Source of the DNA: Mesorhizobium_K quangtriensis
Lineage (GTDB): Bacteria > Pseudomonadota > Alphaproteobacteria > Rhizobiales > Rhizobiaceae
Length of the DNA: 64,000 nucleotides
Reading direction: 5' to 3'
Assembly (NCBI RefSeq): GCF_040081925.1
Contig: NZ_JBEBMF010000002.1
Location: forward strand, 1,178,001-1,242,000
Below are positions 15,695 to 23,544 of the stretch, piece by piece. Every line of letters starts with the position of its first letter. The first letter of the stretch is position 1. The notes beneath the pieces are model-generated. The model was not told the DNA's origin, did not search any database, and saw only the letters and a list, made by a program, of their open reading frames with translations. The position numbers and the translations under genes are program-made.

Positions 15695-16858
15695 TCAGAT
15701 CCCGGCAAACTCTCCGCCTGGATTTGCGGTCGGCTCACAACCGGGCGAAAACTTGTCGCCCGCGATCCGCACCTCCACCTGCCTCGCCATCGCCTGCAGA
15801 TCGCGTGGACTACCGGCGAGTTTCTCGATCGCCGCCACGGCAAGGTCAGGCGCGATCCAGTCTGGCTTGTGGCCCATGTTCCTCACCCAGACCAGTTCTG
15901 CAGTCGGGATATCGCGCGCCAGTCCGAGCGAATGGATTTCCTCATAGACGACCGTATCGGCATTCCCGGAAATAACCACCGCCGGCGCGGCGATCTCGCG
16001 GTAGCGCGGCGCATTGGCAAGTGCGAAGCCGTACAGGCCCTCGACATCGGCTGCGTTCGACCGGAACGCTCCGGGCCTGAGCACGAGAGGAATTTGCGCC
16101 TGCGTGATATAATCGTCTGGCATCGGGTTCGGCGCGAACACGCATTCCGTCGCCCGGCGCATCTGCCATGAGCCCGCGACGCTGACGACAGTCTCGGAGA
16201 ACAGCCAGCCAATCACAGGCATCCGGGTCAGGCTGTAGTACCAGGAAGTTTTGCCACCCGGCCACGGATGCGTGGCTGCGGCGAGGAACAGAAGACCCTT
16301 CGTCTTCTGAGGAAAGGTGAGCGCGAATGCTGCGGCGATGGATCCGCCGAAAGAATGCCCGACGATGATCGCAGGGCCGATGCCAAGGCGGTCCATCAAT
16401 GCGGCAATCATCGCAGCCTGCTCGCGTTGCGACTCATGCCCCTTCGCGCGACCAGACCAGCCATGACCCGGCCGATCGAGGAACAGCATCTCGGCCCGAC
16501 TCTCCAGCAACGGCCTCATCGGCATCATCTGGTCGTTGAGATTGGCGCTGGCACCGTGAATGAACACGACCGGCGGAAGGTCCCCATGCGGAGCGGGAAG
16601 GTGAACATGGTGCAATCGGACGCCGCCGACCTCCGCGAACACCCCGGCCGGCGGATTGCGCCGGCCGATCAGCCATGTGTTCACGCGTGTGAAGACAGCG
16701 AGCAGCACCAGCGGAACCAGAAGAACGAGAACGAAGGCAGCCACGATGACCGAACGGTAAGATTGAGATGATCTGGATGCGGGCAGTCGGCCCGAGAGCT
16801 GGTCAGATGCCTTCGCCCGCCAGTTCCTCGGATAGCGTGGCAACTTCGTTCTGGGCAC
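15695..16858 (-). CDS. Alpha/beta hydrolase with N-terminal membrane anchor
   Basis: Up to 387 residues. A hydrophobic helix SVIVAAFVLVLLVPLVLLAV (about residues 36-58) anchors or exports it. The alpha/beta hydrolase fold shows PPVVFIHGASANLNDQ (oxyanion loop), the nucleophile elbow GHSFGGS, the acid in VVISGNADTVV and the His in RNMGHKPDW, so a full Ser-Asp-His triad is present. Substrate unknown. The start is uncertain: GTG 16858 overlaps the TPR gene end by 56 bp; GTG 16744 would start at the hydrophobic helix. Cotranscription with the TPR gene is likely. Confidence 0.85.
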   Translation of the reverse strand: MPRTKLPRYPRNWRAKASDQLSGRLPASRSSQSYRSVIVAAFVLVLLVPLVLLAVFTRVNTWLIGRRNPPAGVFAEVGGVRLHHVHLPAPHGDLPPVVFIHGASANLNDQMMPMRPLLESRAEMLFLDRPGHGWSGRAKGHESQREQAAMIAALMDRLGIGPAIIVGHSFGGSIAAAFALTFPQKTKGLLFLAAATHPWPGGKTSWYYSLTRMPVIGWLFSETVVSVAGSWQMRRATECVFAPNPMPDDYITQAQIPLVLRPGAFRSNAADVEGLYGFALANAPRYREIAAPAVVISGNADTVVYEEIHSLGLARDIPTAELVWVRNMGHKPDWIAPDLAVAAIEKLAGSPRDLQAMARQVEVRIAGDKFSPGCEPTANPGGEFAGI

Positions 16859-17459
16859 TGCGCATCATCGGGTAGACATCGAGCACGCGCTGCCAGGCCT
16901 GCAGCGCCAGTTCGTCGCGGCCAGTCGTCTTCATGATCTGGCCCATGCCCGAAAGCGCACCGAAATGGCGCGGCTCGATCTCGAGCGTATGTCCGATATC
17001 GGACATCGACTTGGCGTAGTTGTGCATCATGAAATGCACGGTCGCGCGCCTGTTCCAGCCCTCGGCATAGTCGGGCCTCATCGTCACGACCTGATCGAGG
17101 AAGTCCAGCGCCACGTCGAACTTCTTGCTGTCGATCGCATTCTTGGACCAGCCCATCATGAGGTCGATGGAAGCACTGCCGGAGCGGCTCCACTCTTCCC
17201 AGATGCGGCTGGCGATGCGTTCGGCCGCCTTTTCGTTGCGCTCGCGTTTCAACTGGCCAAACAAGGCGTCGATGCGATTGTGCTGCTTTTCGCCGGAAGA
17301 CAACGCGGTGTCTGGCGCTGGAAACGCCTCGCTTGGTAGGGCCTCTTGAGGCAGTGCTTGGGGCAATTCGGGCAAGGATTCTTCCGGCGGTTCGTTGGCG
17401 AAGGCCGGGAAAAGAGCGGCGGTGAGGGCCATGCCGCAGAAGGCAAAACGAATCCGCAT
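16803..17459 (-). CDS. Exported tetratricopeptide-repeat protein
   Basis: 218 residues. Signal peptide MRIRFAFCGMALTAALFPAFA, then a Pro/Glu/Leu-rich linker (EESLPELPQALPQEALP), then three to four TPR-like helical pairs: DVALDFLDQVVTMRPDYAEG, WNRRATVHFMMHNYAKSMSD, GHTLEIEPRHFGALSGMGQI, ALQAWQRVLDVYPMM. Likely a periplasmic or envelope scaffold; partner unknown. A hydrolase gene overlaps its end. Confidence 0.88.
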   Translation of the reverse strand: MRIRFAFCGMALTAALFPAFANEPPEESLPELPQALPQEALPSEAFPAPDTALSSGEKQHNRIDALFGQLKRERNEKAAERIASRIWEEWSRSGSASIDLMMGWSKNAIDSKKFDVALDFLDQVVTMRPDYAEGWNRRATVHFMMHNYAKSMSDIGHTLEIEPRHFGALSGMGQIMKTTGRDELALQAWQRVLDVYPMMRSAQNEVATLSEELAGEGI

Positions 17460-17538
17460 AGGTGCGAATCTATTCGCACCTGCACAAAGGTCAAATTGAA
17501 TTTTTCGTGTCGAAGGCCTCGCGGCGCTTCCGATCAGC

Positions 17539-17664
17539 TCAGCCCTGGCGCGCCTTGAAGCGCGGAGCGGTCTTGTTGATCAGGTAAACGCGGCCCTTGC
17601 GGCGAACCAGGCGGTTGTCGCGGTGACGGGCCTTCAGGGCCTTGAGGGAGTTCTTGATCTTCAT
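17539..17664 (-). CDS. rpmJ: 50S ribosomal protein L36
   Basis: 41 residues: starts MKIKNSLKALKARHRDN and ends LINKTAPRFKARQG. The length and the absence of the Cys/His zinc ribbon match the zinc-free (C-minus) L36 of alphaproteobacteria. L36 is a small 23S-binding protein of the large subunit. It is monocistronic, preceded by a leader with a terminator-like hairpin. Another ORF covering this region in a different frame (17534-17746) is a shadow. Confidence 0.97.
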   Translation of the reverse strand: MKIKNSLKALKARHRDNRLVRRKGRVYLINKTAPRFKARQG

Positions 17665-17677
17665 CGGTCTGGCCTGT

Positions 17678-17727
17678 CGAATGGGCCCATTCGGGCCGAA
17701 CTAAAAGGCGCGCCCAAGAGCGCGCCC
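17678..17727 (-). promoter_or_regulatory. rpmJ leader: terminator-like hairpin and palindrome
   Basis: On the minus strand, GGCGCGC and GCGCGCC (forward 17720-17726 and 17707-17713) pair across 6 nt and are followed by TTTT (17706-17703), as in an intrinsic terminator, but ahead of the coding region. Next comes a perfect 16-bp palindrome CGAATGGGCCCATTCG (17678-17693) whose arm can also pair as GGCCC/GGGCC with the preceding bases. This is an attenuator-like layout 14 bp before rpmJ. Upstream on this strand is no other gene, so it is not simply the end of a previous transcript. Confidence 0.5.
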
Positions 17728-17847
17728 GAATTTGTGAAAGGCTCATAGACGAGGAATCTTGTCCCTGTCAACCACGGCGGCATGCCCCTTCTGGCTTGCG
17801 ACCCGGATGCAGCCTCTTTAACCTCATCACGCCACAGGAGAACAACC

Positions 17848-18258
17848 GTGCGACGGCTTGCCCTCACTATCGCCCTCATGCCCCTTGCATTCTCCTCTCC
17901 AGCCATGTCGCAGGAATGCGACCCGAACGACGAAAGCCAGATGGGAATGAACATCTGCGCGGCCGCCGACTATAAGGCCGAAGACGCCAAGCTGAACCGC
18001 GCCTATCGCGAAATCGTCAAGCGGCTGGCGGATTCGCCCGAGGACAAGAAACTGCTCCAGACCGCCCAGCGCGACTGGATCGCCTTCCGCGACGCCGAAT
18101 GCGCCTTCTCGACCAACGACAGCAAGGACGGCTCCATCTATCCCATGTTGCTGTCACAGTGCCTGGCCGACCTCACCGAAGCGCGCACCAAGCAGCTTGG
18201 CGCCTACCTCGACTGCGAGGAAGGCGACATGTCGTGCCCGGTTCCGGCCGCCCAATAG
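17848..18258 (+). CDS. Lysozyme inhibitor LprI family (DUF1311) exported protein
   Basis: 136 residues. Signal peptide (RRLALTIALMPLAFSSPAMS, cleavage before QECDP). The mature domain has DUF1311 features: four or more Cys residues, LNRAYREIVKRLADSPEDKK, and LLQTAQRDWIAFRDAECAF, then a CLADLTEARTKQL helix. LprI-type proteins inhibit lysozyme in some bacteria, but many rhizobial members are untested. The start is GTG 17848 with AGGAG upstream; a longer ORF from 17782 has no signal-peptide logic. Confidence 0.85.
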   Translation: MRRLALTIALMPLAFSSPAMSQECDPNDESQMGMNICAAADYKAEDAKLNRAYREIVKRLADSPEDKKLLQTAQRDWIAFRDAECAFSTNDSKDGSIYPMLLSQCLADLTEARTKQLGAYLDCEEGDMSCPVPAAQ

Positions 18259-18261
18259 CGC

Positions 18262-19359
18262 TTACGATCCAACCGGACGGATGCGCGTGAAATGGCCCAT
18301 CTTGCGGCCAGGCCGGGCTTCGGCCTTGCCGTAGAGATGCAGCACGAGGTTCGGCTCGGCGAGCAGTGCAGGCGCCCGCGCCACCTCGTCCCCGATCAGG
18401 TTTTCCATCACGCAGTCCGAATGGCGCGTGGTATCCCCGAGCGGCAGGCCAGCAATCGCCCGGATATGCTGCTCGAACTGCGAGACGGCGCAGGCAGCTT
18501 CCGTCCAGTGGCCGGAATTGTGGACTCGCGGCGCGATTTCGTTGACCAGCAGCGAGCCGTCGGCCAGCACGAAGAACTCAATGCCAATGACCCCGATATA
18601 GTCCAGCGCCTCGACAATGGCGAAGGCAGCTGCCCGTGTGGCCTCCGCCGTGGCGGCCGGGATACGCGCCGGCACCGTGGACGTGTGGAGAATCCCGGCA
18701 CGGTGAACGTTTTCCGCCGGATCGTAGCAACGGATCGTACCGTCCCATCCACGCGCCGCGATGATCGAAATCTCGCGCTCGAAGGCGATGAGTTGCTCGA
18801 AAATGAGCGGCACGCCGCCCATGGCGGCGTATATGCCGGTCGGGTCACCGGAGAAATTCCGGAAAACGCGCTGGCCTTTCCCGTCATATCCCATGCGGCA
18901 GGTTTTCAGAACGCCCGTCCCGCCAAAGCCGGCAAGCGCAACCGCCAGATCGGCATCGTTGTTCACGTGCAGGAAGTTAGCAGTTGCGATGCCGGCTGTC
19001 TTCAACGAGCGCTTTTCGACCAGCCGGTCCTGGCTCACTTCGAGAGCCTTCGGCGGCGGGTAAACCGGAACGGGGCCGGCAAGGCTGTTGGCTGCCGCAA
19101 CCGGCACGTTCTCGAACTCGTATGTCACGACGTCCGAGAGCTGCGCTAGCTGCGCCAACGCGTCCGGATCGTCATAGGCCGCCACGATCTGCCGGTTGGC
19201 GACCTGCGCCGCCGGGCAGTCGGCCTGCGGTTCGAGAATGACCGTTCTGTAGCCCAGCCGGGCAGCGGCCATCGCCAGCATGCGGCCAAGCTGGCCGCCG
19301 CCGACGATGCCGATCGTCGCTCCGGGAGCGAGCGGTTTCGTTTTGGTCCGACCGATCAT
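18262..19359 (-). CDS. purK: 5-(carboxyamino)imidazole ribonucleotide synthase
   Basis: 365 residues, ATP-grasp enzyme. Uses ATP and bicarbonate to make N5-CAIR from AIR in purine synthesis. N-terminal TIGIVGGGQLGRMLAMAAAR is the family signature; then VVTYEFENVPVAAA, GYDGKGQRVF, and LIAFEREISIIAARG of the ATP-grasp core; PRVHNSGHWTEAACAVSQFE is the conserved C-terminal block. The ATG overlaps the purE stop by 4 bp. Confidence 0.97.
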   Translation of the reverse strand: MIGRTKTKPLAPGATIGIVGGGQLGRMLAMAAARLGYRTVILEPQADCPAAQVANRQIVAAYDDPDALAQLAQLSDVVTYEFENVPVAAANSLAGPVPVYPPPKALEVSQDRLVEKRSLKTAGIATANFLHVNNDADLAVALAGFGGTGVLKTCRMGYDGKGQRVFRNFSGDPTGIYAAMGGVPLIFEQLIAFEREISIIAARGWDGTIRCYDPAENVHRAGILHTSTVPARIPAATAEATRAAAFAIVEALDYIGVIGIEFFVLADGSLLVNEIAPRVHNSGHWTEAACAVSQFEQHIRAIAGLPLGDTTRHSDCVMENLIGDEVARAPALLAEPNLVLHLYGKAEARPGRKMGHFTRIRPVGS

Positions 19360-19859
19360 TGTCCCTCGGACGGCTCTGCCGCCACCTTCGCGGTCTGCGC
19401 AGCGCGGAACTTGTCCAGCCGCTTGGCCAGTGCCTCGTCGTGAAGCGCAAGCACCGCCGCGGCCAAAAGCGCGGCGTTGACTGCACCGGCGCGGCCGATC
19501 GCCAATGTCCCGACCGGAATGCCGGCCGGCATCTGCACGATGGAGAGCAGCGAATCCTGACCGGAAAGCGCCTTTGATTCCACCGGCACGCCAAACACCG
19601 GCAGCGGCGTCAGTGCCGCCGTCATGCCCGGTAGGTGTGCCGCCCCGCCGGCGCCAGCGATCACGACCTTGTAGCCGGCGTCCCTTGCCCCCTTGGCGAA
19701 ATCGTAGAGACGCTCGGGCGTGCGGTGGGCGGAGACGATCTTCTTGTCATGGCCGATGCCGAGCGCGGAGAGGGTTTCGGCCGCGTGGCGCATGGTCGCC
19801 CAGTCGGACTGGCTGCCCATGATGATCGCGACGTCGGCGCGCTTGCTGTTCAACGGCAT
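19356..19859 (-). CDS. purE: 5-(carboxyamino)imidazole ribonucleotide mutase
   Basis: 167 residues. Converts N5-CAIR to CAIR, the step after PurK. Motifs: AIIMGSQSDWATMRHA, VSAHRTPERLYDF, GAGGAAHLPGMTAA, and QMPAGIPVGTLAIGRAGAVN. The ATG at 19859 gives the normal family start; a TTG at 19901 would add 14 residues. First gene of the purEK pair. Confidence 0.97.
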   Translation of the reverse strand: MPLNSKRADVAIIMGSQSDWATMRHAAETLSALGIGHDKKIVSAHRTPERLYDFAKGARDAGYKVVIAGAGGAAHLPGMTAALTPLPVFGVPVESKALSGQDSLLSIVQMPAGIPVGTLAIGRAGAVNAALLAAAVLALHDEALAKRLDKFRAAQTAKVAAEPSEGQ

Positions 19860-19980
19860 GTCTCCCGGCGATTCGTCGGGCGCTGTGGCCCCAATGCGCA
19901 AATGGCCCTAGTGGAATTCGCCTGCCCTCGCAAGGACGGCAGCCGCAGGAATCGCGGCTCGCGCCAGCCTCCAACGCGAA

Positions 19981-20184
19981 TCAGGCGATGATGTCCGGGA
20001 TGATCTTGTCTTCCAACGCCTTCAGCCGATCCTTGAGCCCCAACTTCTTCTTCTTCATGCGCTGGATCTGCAGCGGATCACAGCCGACCGCCATCATTGC
20101 GTTGATCGCGGCATCGAGATCCGTGTGTTCCTGCTTGAGCTTTGCGAATTCCAGGCGAATTTCGCTCTGTTCCTGGTCGGACAT
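19981..20184 (-). CDS. DUF465 (YdcH family) small protein
   Basis: 67 residues, almost entirely helical: a SEIRLEFAKLKQEHTDLDAA coiled segment, CDPLQIQRMKKKKLGLKDRL, the DUF465 hallmark, and an Ile-rich end. Function unknown; the family is common in proteobacteria. ATG 20184 starts MSDQEQS; a longer ORF upstream is non-homologous. A second DUF465 gene lies divergently 238 bp away. Confidence 0.9.
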   Translation of the reverse strand: MSDQEQSEIRLEFAKLKQEHTDLDAAINAMMAVGCDPLQIQRMKKKKLGLKDRLKALEDKIIPDIIA

Positions 20185-20422
20185 GTCTACCGTCTGCAGG
20201 GTTTCTGGCGCCGAAAAGCGCCATCCGGAGGGCTCCGGAAGCAAGCACCACCGGCGCGGCAGCCCATAGCACATTTTTGCGTTCACGGGAATGCTACCAA
20301 GAGCCCTTCGACACCGAAGCCGTAAGGTGGCAAACTGTCATCGTGCCGTCATAGGCGGAACCAGCGGTGGATACCGTCTGTTTCGGTTAGCATCGAGGAA
20401 ACCATGAAAGGGAGAACCAATC

Positions 20423-20602
20423 ATGTCTCTTGCCAACCATCTTGAAGAGCTGCAGCGAAAGCACGGCGATATCGAGCGTGAGATCGATGAAGCATTGCTT
20501 CATCCGTCGGTCGACGACCTCGATATCGCGGCTCTCAAGCGGCGCAAGCTGGCCCTCAAGGACGAGATTGAGAAACTGAGGGCGCAGCCCACGAAACACT
20601 GA
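20423..20602 (+). CDS. Second DUF465 small protein
   Basis: 59 residues, starting MSLANHLEELQRKHGDIERE and ending with LKRRKLALKDEIEKLRAQ, the K-L-x-L-K-D-x-I-x-x-L motif of DUF465. Helical throughout. GGGAGAA lies 10 bases before the ATG. It is divergent from the DUF465 gene at 19981-20184; the 238-bp gap presumably holds both promoters. About 50 bp downstream GGCGGC...GCCGCC can form a weak hairpin. Confidence 0.88.
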   Translation: MSLANHLEELQRKHGDIEREIDEALLHPSVDDLDIAALKRRKLALKDEIEKLRAQPTKH

Positions 20603-20810
20603 CGCCCCTTCGTCGCACACGCGGCGAATATCTATCGTCGGCGGCGCATATCGTGCCGCCGGTTGGTGGTTTGATTTTTCTGATGTGCAGCGGCGGATTA
20701 GGGATTTTCGAGCGGGGCTTTTGAGGCCTTGCGCTCGCACCGAGCGATACTTTGTCCCTGAGCCTTCTCCGGCTAACGCCGATCTTTCCGGAACATCCCG
20801 GCCTGCGGCG

Positions 20811-21491
20811 TCAATCGAACGCGCAGGGCCAGTTCCCTGGCACATTGAGACCCGCCGGCAGCTTCGTCTGCGCATCGCCGCACGACATGTCGACCTGCCA
20901 CTGCTGCAGTCCGGTCGCCGCCGACAAGTCCTGGCCCTCGAAGCGGGTCAGGAAGAGGAAGGCGTTGGCAAAGTCGAGCGCGCCGGTGAACTTCGCCTTG
21001 CTGAGGTCAGCGCGAGACAGATTGGCGAGCGCGAATTTCGCGCCGGTTATGTCAGCTCCGGTGAAATCCGCCCGGCCGAGATCGGCCTTCGTGAAGTCCA
21101 CGTCGACGAGATTGGCGTTGGCGAAATTCGAGCGCTGCAACTCGGCGCTGGCAAAGGTGGCGCCCTTGGCGAGAAGCCCACTGAAATTCGTGCGATAGGC
21201 CTCGATGCGGTCGAACTTCGCGCCCTCAGCATGCGAACCGGCAAGCGACGCCCGCACCAGCGTCGCCTTTTCGAAATTGGCCGCCATCAAATTGCTGTCG
21301 CGCAGGTCGGTGGAGGTAAAATCGGTCTCGACAAGCGTTGCGCCCTTCAGGTCGCTGCCGCTGATGACGATCACCTTCTTCGAGCACCCGGTCCAGTCGA
21401 CGCCCGGCGCAGCGGAGGCCGAGCAGTCGGGCGCTGCTTGCGCAGCAGACAGGGCCAGCAGCGAGGCCGCCACGATCAGCGCGGCTTTCAT
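20811..21491 (-). CDS. Exported pentapeptide-repeat protein
   Basis: 226 residues. Signal peptide MKAALIVAASLLALSAAQA, cleaved before APDCS. The mature chain is built of A(D/N)LXX pentapeptides from SDLKGATLVETDFTSTDL through TKADLGRADFTGADITGAKF and ALANLSRADLSKAKFTGA, which would fold as a right-handed quadrilateral beta helix of about six coils. Two Cys near each end may pair. Pentapeptide proteins such as MfpA and Qnr are cytoplasmic and mimic DNA; an exported one must do something else. ATG 21491 chosen for the signal peptide. Confidence 0.88.
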   Translation of the reverse strand: MKAALIVAASLLALSAAQAAPDCSASAAPGVDWTGCSKKVIVISGSDLKGATLVETDFTSTDLRDSNLMAANFEKATLVRASLAGSHAEGAKFDRIEAYRTNFSGLLAKGATFASAELQRSNFANANLVDVDFTKADLGRADFTGADITGAKFALANLSRADLSKAKFTGALDFANAFLFLTRFEGQDLSAATGLQQWQVDMSCGDAQTKLPAGLNVPGNWPCAFD

Positions 21492-21583
21492 GGCGAATGT
21501 CGAACCAGCGCACATCGTCAACTCAACCCTCCTCCAGGGACCTTGCCGCACCCTATCCATTCGGCACCGCGCCGTCATCTCCA

Positions 21584-21847
21584 TCATGCTTCCCAGAACT
21601 GGTCCAGCCATATGTTGAGCTTCATGAACCCGCCTGCCGACACCGCATAAATCCTACGGGTGCCATGTGCCTCTACATCGACCAGTCCGGCATCGAGCAA
21701 TATCTTCAGATGCTGCGAAACGGCCGGGCGCGATACCGGCAGGCCGGAGGCGAGTTCGCTGACCGTCTTCGGTCCCCGGCGAAGCTCCTCCAGAAGGTGG
21801 CGCCGGTTCGGGTCGGCTATCGCCAGGAATGCATCGGCGAAGGTCAT
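21584..21847 (-). CDS. ArsR family winged-helix transcriptional regulator
   Basis: 87 residues. Winged-helix DNA-binding domain: LAIADPNRRHLLEELRRGPK, TVSELASGLPVSRPAVSQHL (recognition helix), KILLDAGLVDVEAHGTRRIY. No Cys metal site is present, so it belongs to the ArsR branch that does not sense metals, or to the SdpR-like branch. It ends about 90 bp before the pentapeptide-repeat gene and lies 60 bp downstream of an MFS transporter gene on the same strand, which may be its target. Confidence 0.9.
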   Translation of the reverse strand: MTFADAFLAIADPNRRHLLEELRRGPKTVSELASGLPVSRPAVSQHLKILLDAGLVDVEAHGTRRIYAVSAGGFMKLNIWLDQFWEA

Positions 21848-21907
21848 CGCTTTTTGTGGGACAGAACGGGAGCGATCACAACTCCCTTCTTCACCGTGAA
21901 CGCTCTT

Positions 21908-23161
21908 CTATTTGGCATCCTCCGCCGGTGTGCGTGGATCGAGCCGCGCAGCCTCCGGTGTCGCGCCCTTATCGGCGGGCATGGTCTTGAACGCCTCGCG
22001 CTGCTCAAGCGGCACAGGGGCGCGGCGGCCGATGCGCAGGATAGTGTAGCCGACGAGCAGGAAATGTGCGAGCGCGGTTGCGAGGAACAGGCTTTCGGGC
22101 CGCATCACCCCCATAAGCGCCGCGCCGACCATCGGCCCGATCATGGTGCCGAAACCGTAGAGCAAAAGCAGCCCGCCCGACACCTTGACGAATTCTTCCG
22201 GCTTGGCGTGATCGTTGGCATGCGCCACGGCCAGCGAATAGAGCGTGTAGGCGAACGCGCCATAGGCCGCCGTCATGGCGATGACGGCGGCGCCCGAGCG
22301 CGGCGTGAACAGAAAGATCAGCACGCCGACAGCCGCGCAGGCTGCTGATGCTCCCACCAGCACGTAGCGTCGATCCGTCTTGTCCGAAAGGCGCCCCACG
22401 GGCATCTGCATCGCTGCGCCGGCCACCACGACAAGGCTCATCATCAAGGCAATCTCGGCCGTCGAGATGCCGATGCGCGCGCCATAAACCGCGCCGAGCG
22501 TGCCCCACGCGCCATTCGCAACCCCGATCAGCAGACAGGCCGCTGACGACACCGGCGAATTCGCGTAGAGCCCGCGTATATCGAGCGTCACGTCCTGCAA
22601 CGGCCTCGGATGCGCTGCGGTCGATACCGCCGTCGGCAGAAGCGCCGCGCAGAAGAAAATGCCGGCGACCATGAAAAGCGATGCGGAGCCCACGTCGCCA
22701 GCAGCAACGATCATCTGGCCGGCCATGATCGAGGCATAGGTGACCATCATGTAGAGGCCGAACACCGTGCCCCGGTTCTCGTTGGTCGCGCGCTCGTTGA
22801 GCCAGCTTTCGATTACCATGAATGCGCCCGCCATCGTGAAGCCGGTAAAGGCGCGCAGCAGGATCCAGATGTAGGGATCAATCATCAGGCCAGTCAAAAG
22901 CGCGACGATTGCCCCGGAAGCGGCAAAGGCTCCGAAAGCCCGAACATGCCCAGCGCGGCGAACGATCCTCGGCGCGAAGATGCAGCCGGCGACGAAGCCG
23001 CCAGCCCAGGCGGTTCCCATGAAGCCCAGCGAAGCCGTTGAAAATCCTTCTATCTGACCGCGCAATGGGAGCAGAAGGCCATGCAGGCCGGAGGCGGCCA
23101 GCAGGAAAGCGGTGCCGCGCAACAGCGAGAAGATGGGTTTGTAGGCCCCAAAATTCAGCAT
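21908..23161 (-). CDS. MFS transporter (YcaD-like)
   Basis: 417 residues with twelve hydrophobic segments. Conserved MFS loop between helices 2 and 3 (APRIVRRAGHVRAFG) and the second-half equivalent (GRLSDKTDRRYVL). FMVIESWLNERATNENRGTV is characteristic of the YcaD/YfkF branch, for which substrates are not established. Probably cotranscribed with the ArsR gene downstream. The C-terminal tail is polar and disordered. Confidence 0.92.
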   Translation of the reverse strand: MLNFGAYKPIFSLLRGTAFLLAASGLHGLLLPLRGQIEGFSTASLGFMGTAWAGGFVAGCIFAPRIVRRAGHVRAFGAFAASGAIVALLTGLMIDPYIWILLRAFTGFTMAGAFMVIESWLNERATNENRGTVFGLYMMVTYASIMAGQMIVAAGDVGSASLFMVAGIFFCAALLPTAVSTAAHPRPLQDVTLDIRGLYANSPVSSAACLLIGVANGAWGTLGAVYGARIGISTAEIALMMSLVVVAGAAMQMPVGRLSDKTDRRYVLVGASAACAAVGVLIFLFTPRSGAAVIAMTAAYGAFAYTLYSLAVAHANDHAKPEEFVKVSGGLLLLYGFGTMIGPMVGAALMGVMRPESLFLATALAHFLLVGYTILRIGRRAPVPLEQREAFKTMPADKGATPEAARLDPRTPAEDAK

Positions 23162-23252
23162 GCGGGATCGGAGTCCGAATCGGAATGAGCAGGCAACCGG
23201 CAGGATAGCGGTTTTGAGCTTCTTTTGCGGCAGTAGCGCGACATCGTTTTCC

Positions 23253-23447
23253 TCAGCGGCGAAACAGCGCTTCGGCAGCGGTCTTGGTCGCGCCCTTTGA
23301 TTTCAGCTCAGCCTCCAGCCTCTCGATCTCGCCACGCAGGATGCCTATGCGGTCGGTCAGTTCGGCGACAGACAGAAGCGACAGGTCTTGGCCGATCTCG
23401 TGCGCCTTCGGCTTCTTCTTCGGCTCGTCGTCGAAAAGCGCCATCAC
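23253..23447 (-). CDS. DUF1192 small protein
   Basis: 64 residues. Pattern ALFDDEPKKKPKAHEIGQDL then SLLSVAELTDRIGILRGEIE and RLEAELKSKGATK is diagnostic of DUF1192. The C-terminal half is a coiled coil. Function unknown. Alone on the minus strand, divergent from the quinone oxidoreductase gene. Confidence 0.92.
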   Translation of the reverse strand: MMALFDDEPKKKPKAHEIGQDLSLLSVAELTDRIGILRGEIERLEAELKSKGATKTAAEALFRR

Positions 23448-23544
23448 GTCCTCCGCTTTGCATCACCCGTCGGCAAAGAATACATAGTCCAGCGAGAAGC
23501 ACCAACCAGGGGATGCCGGAACGACGCGGCACAGGGAGATGACG

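Noticed and set aside
17534..17746. 70-codon ORF over rpmJ
   Set aside because: Wrong frame; the true 41-residue L36 lies in another frame with a complete family sequence.
19860..19901. TTG start for purE 14 codons upstream
   Set aside because: Extra residues do not match the family; ATG 19859 gives the normal N-terminus.
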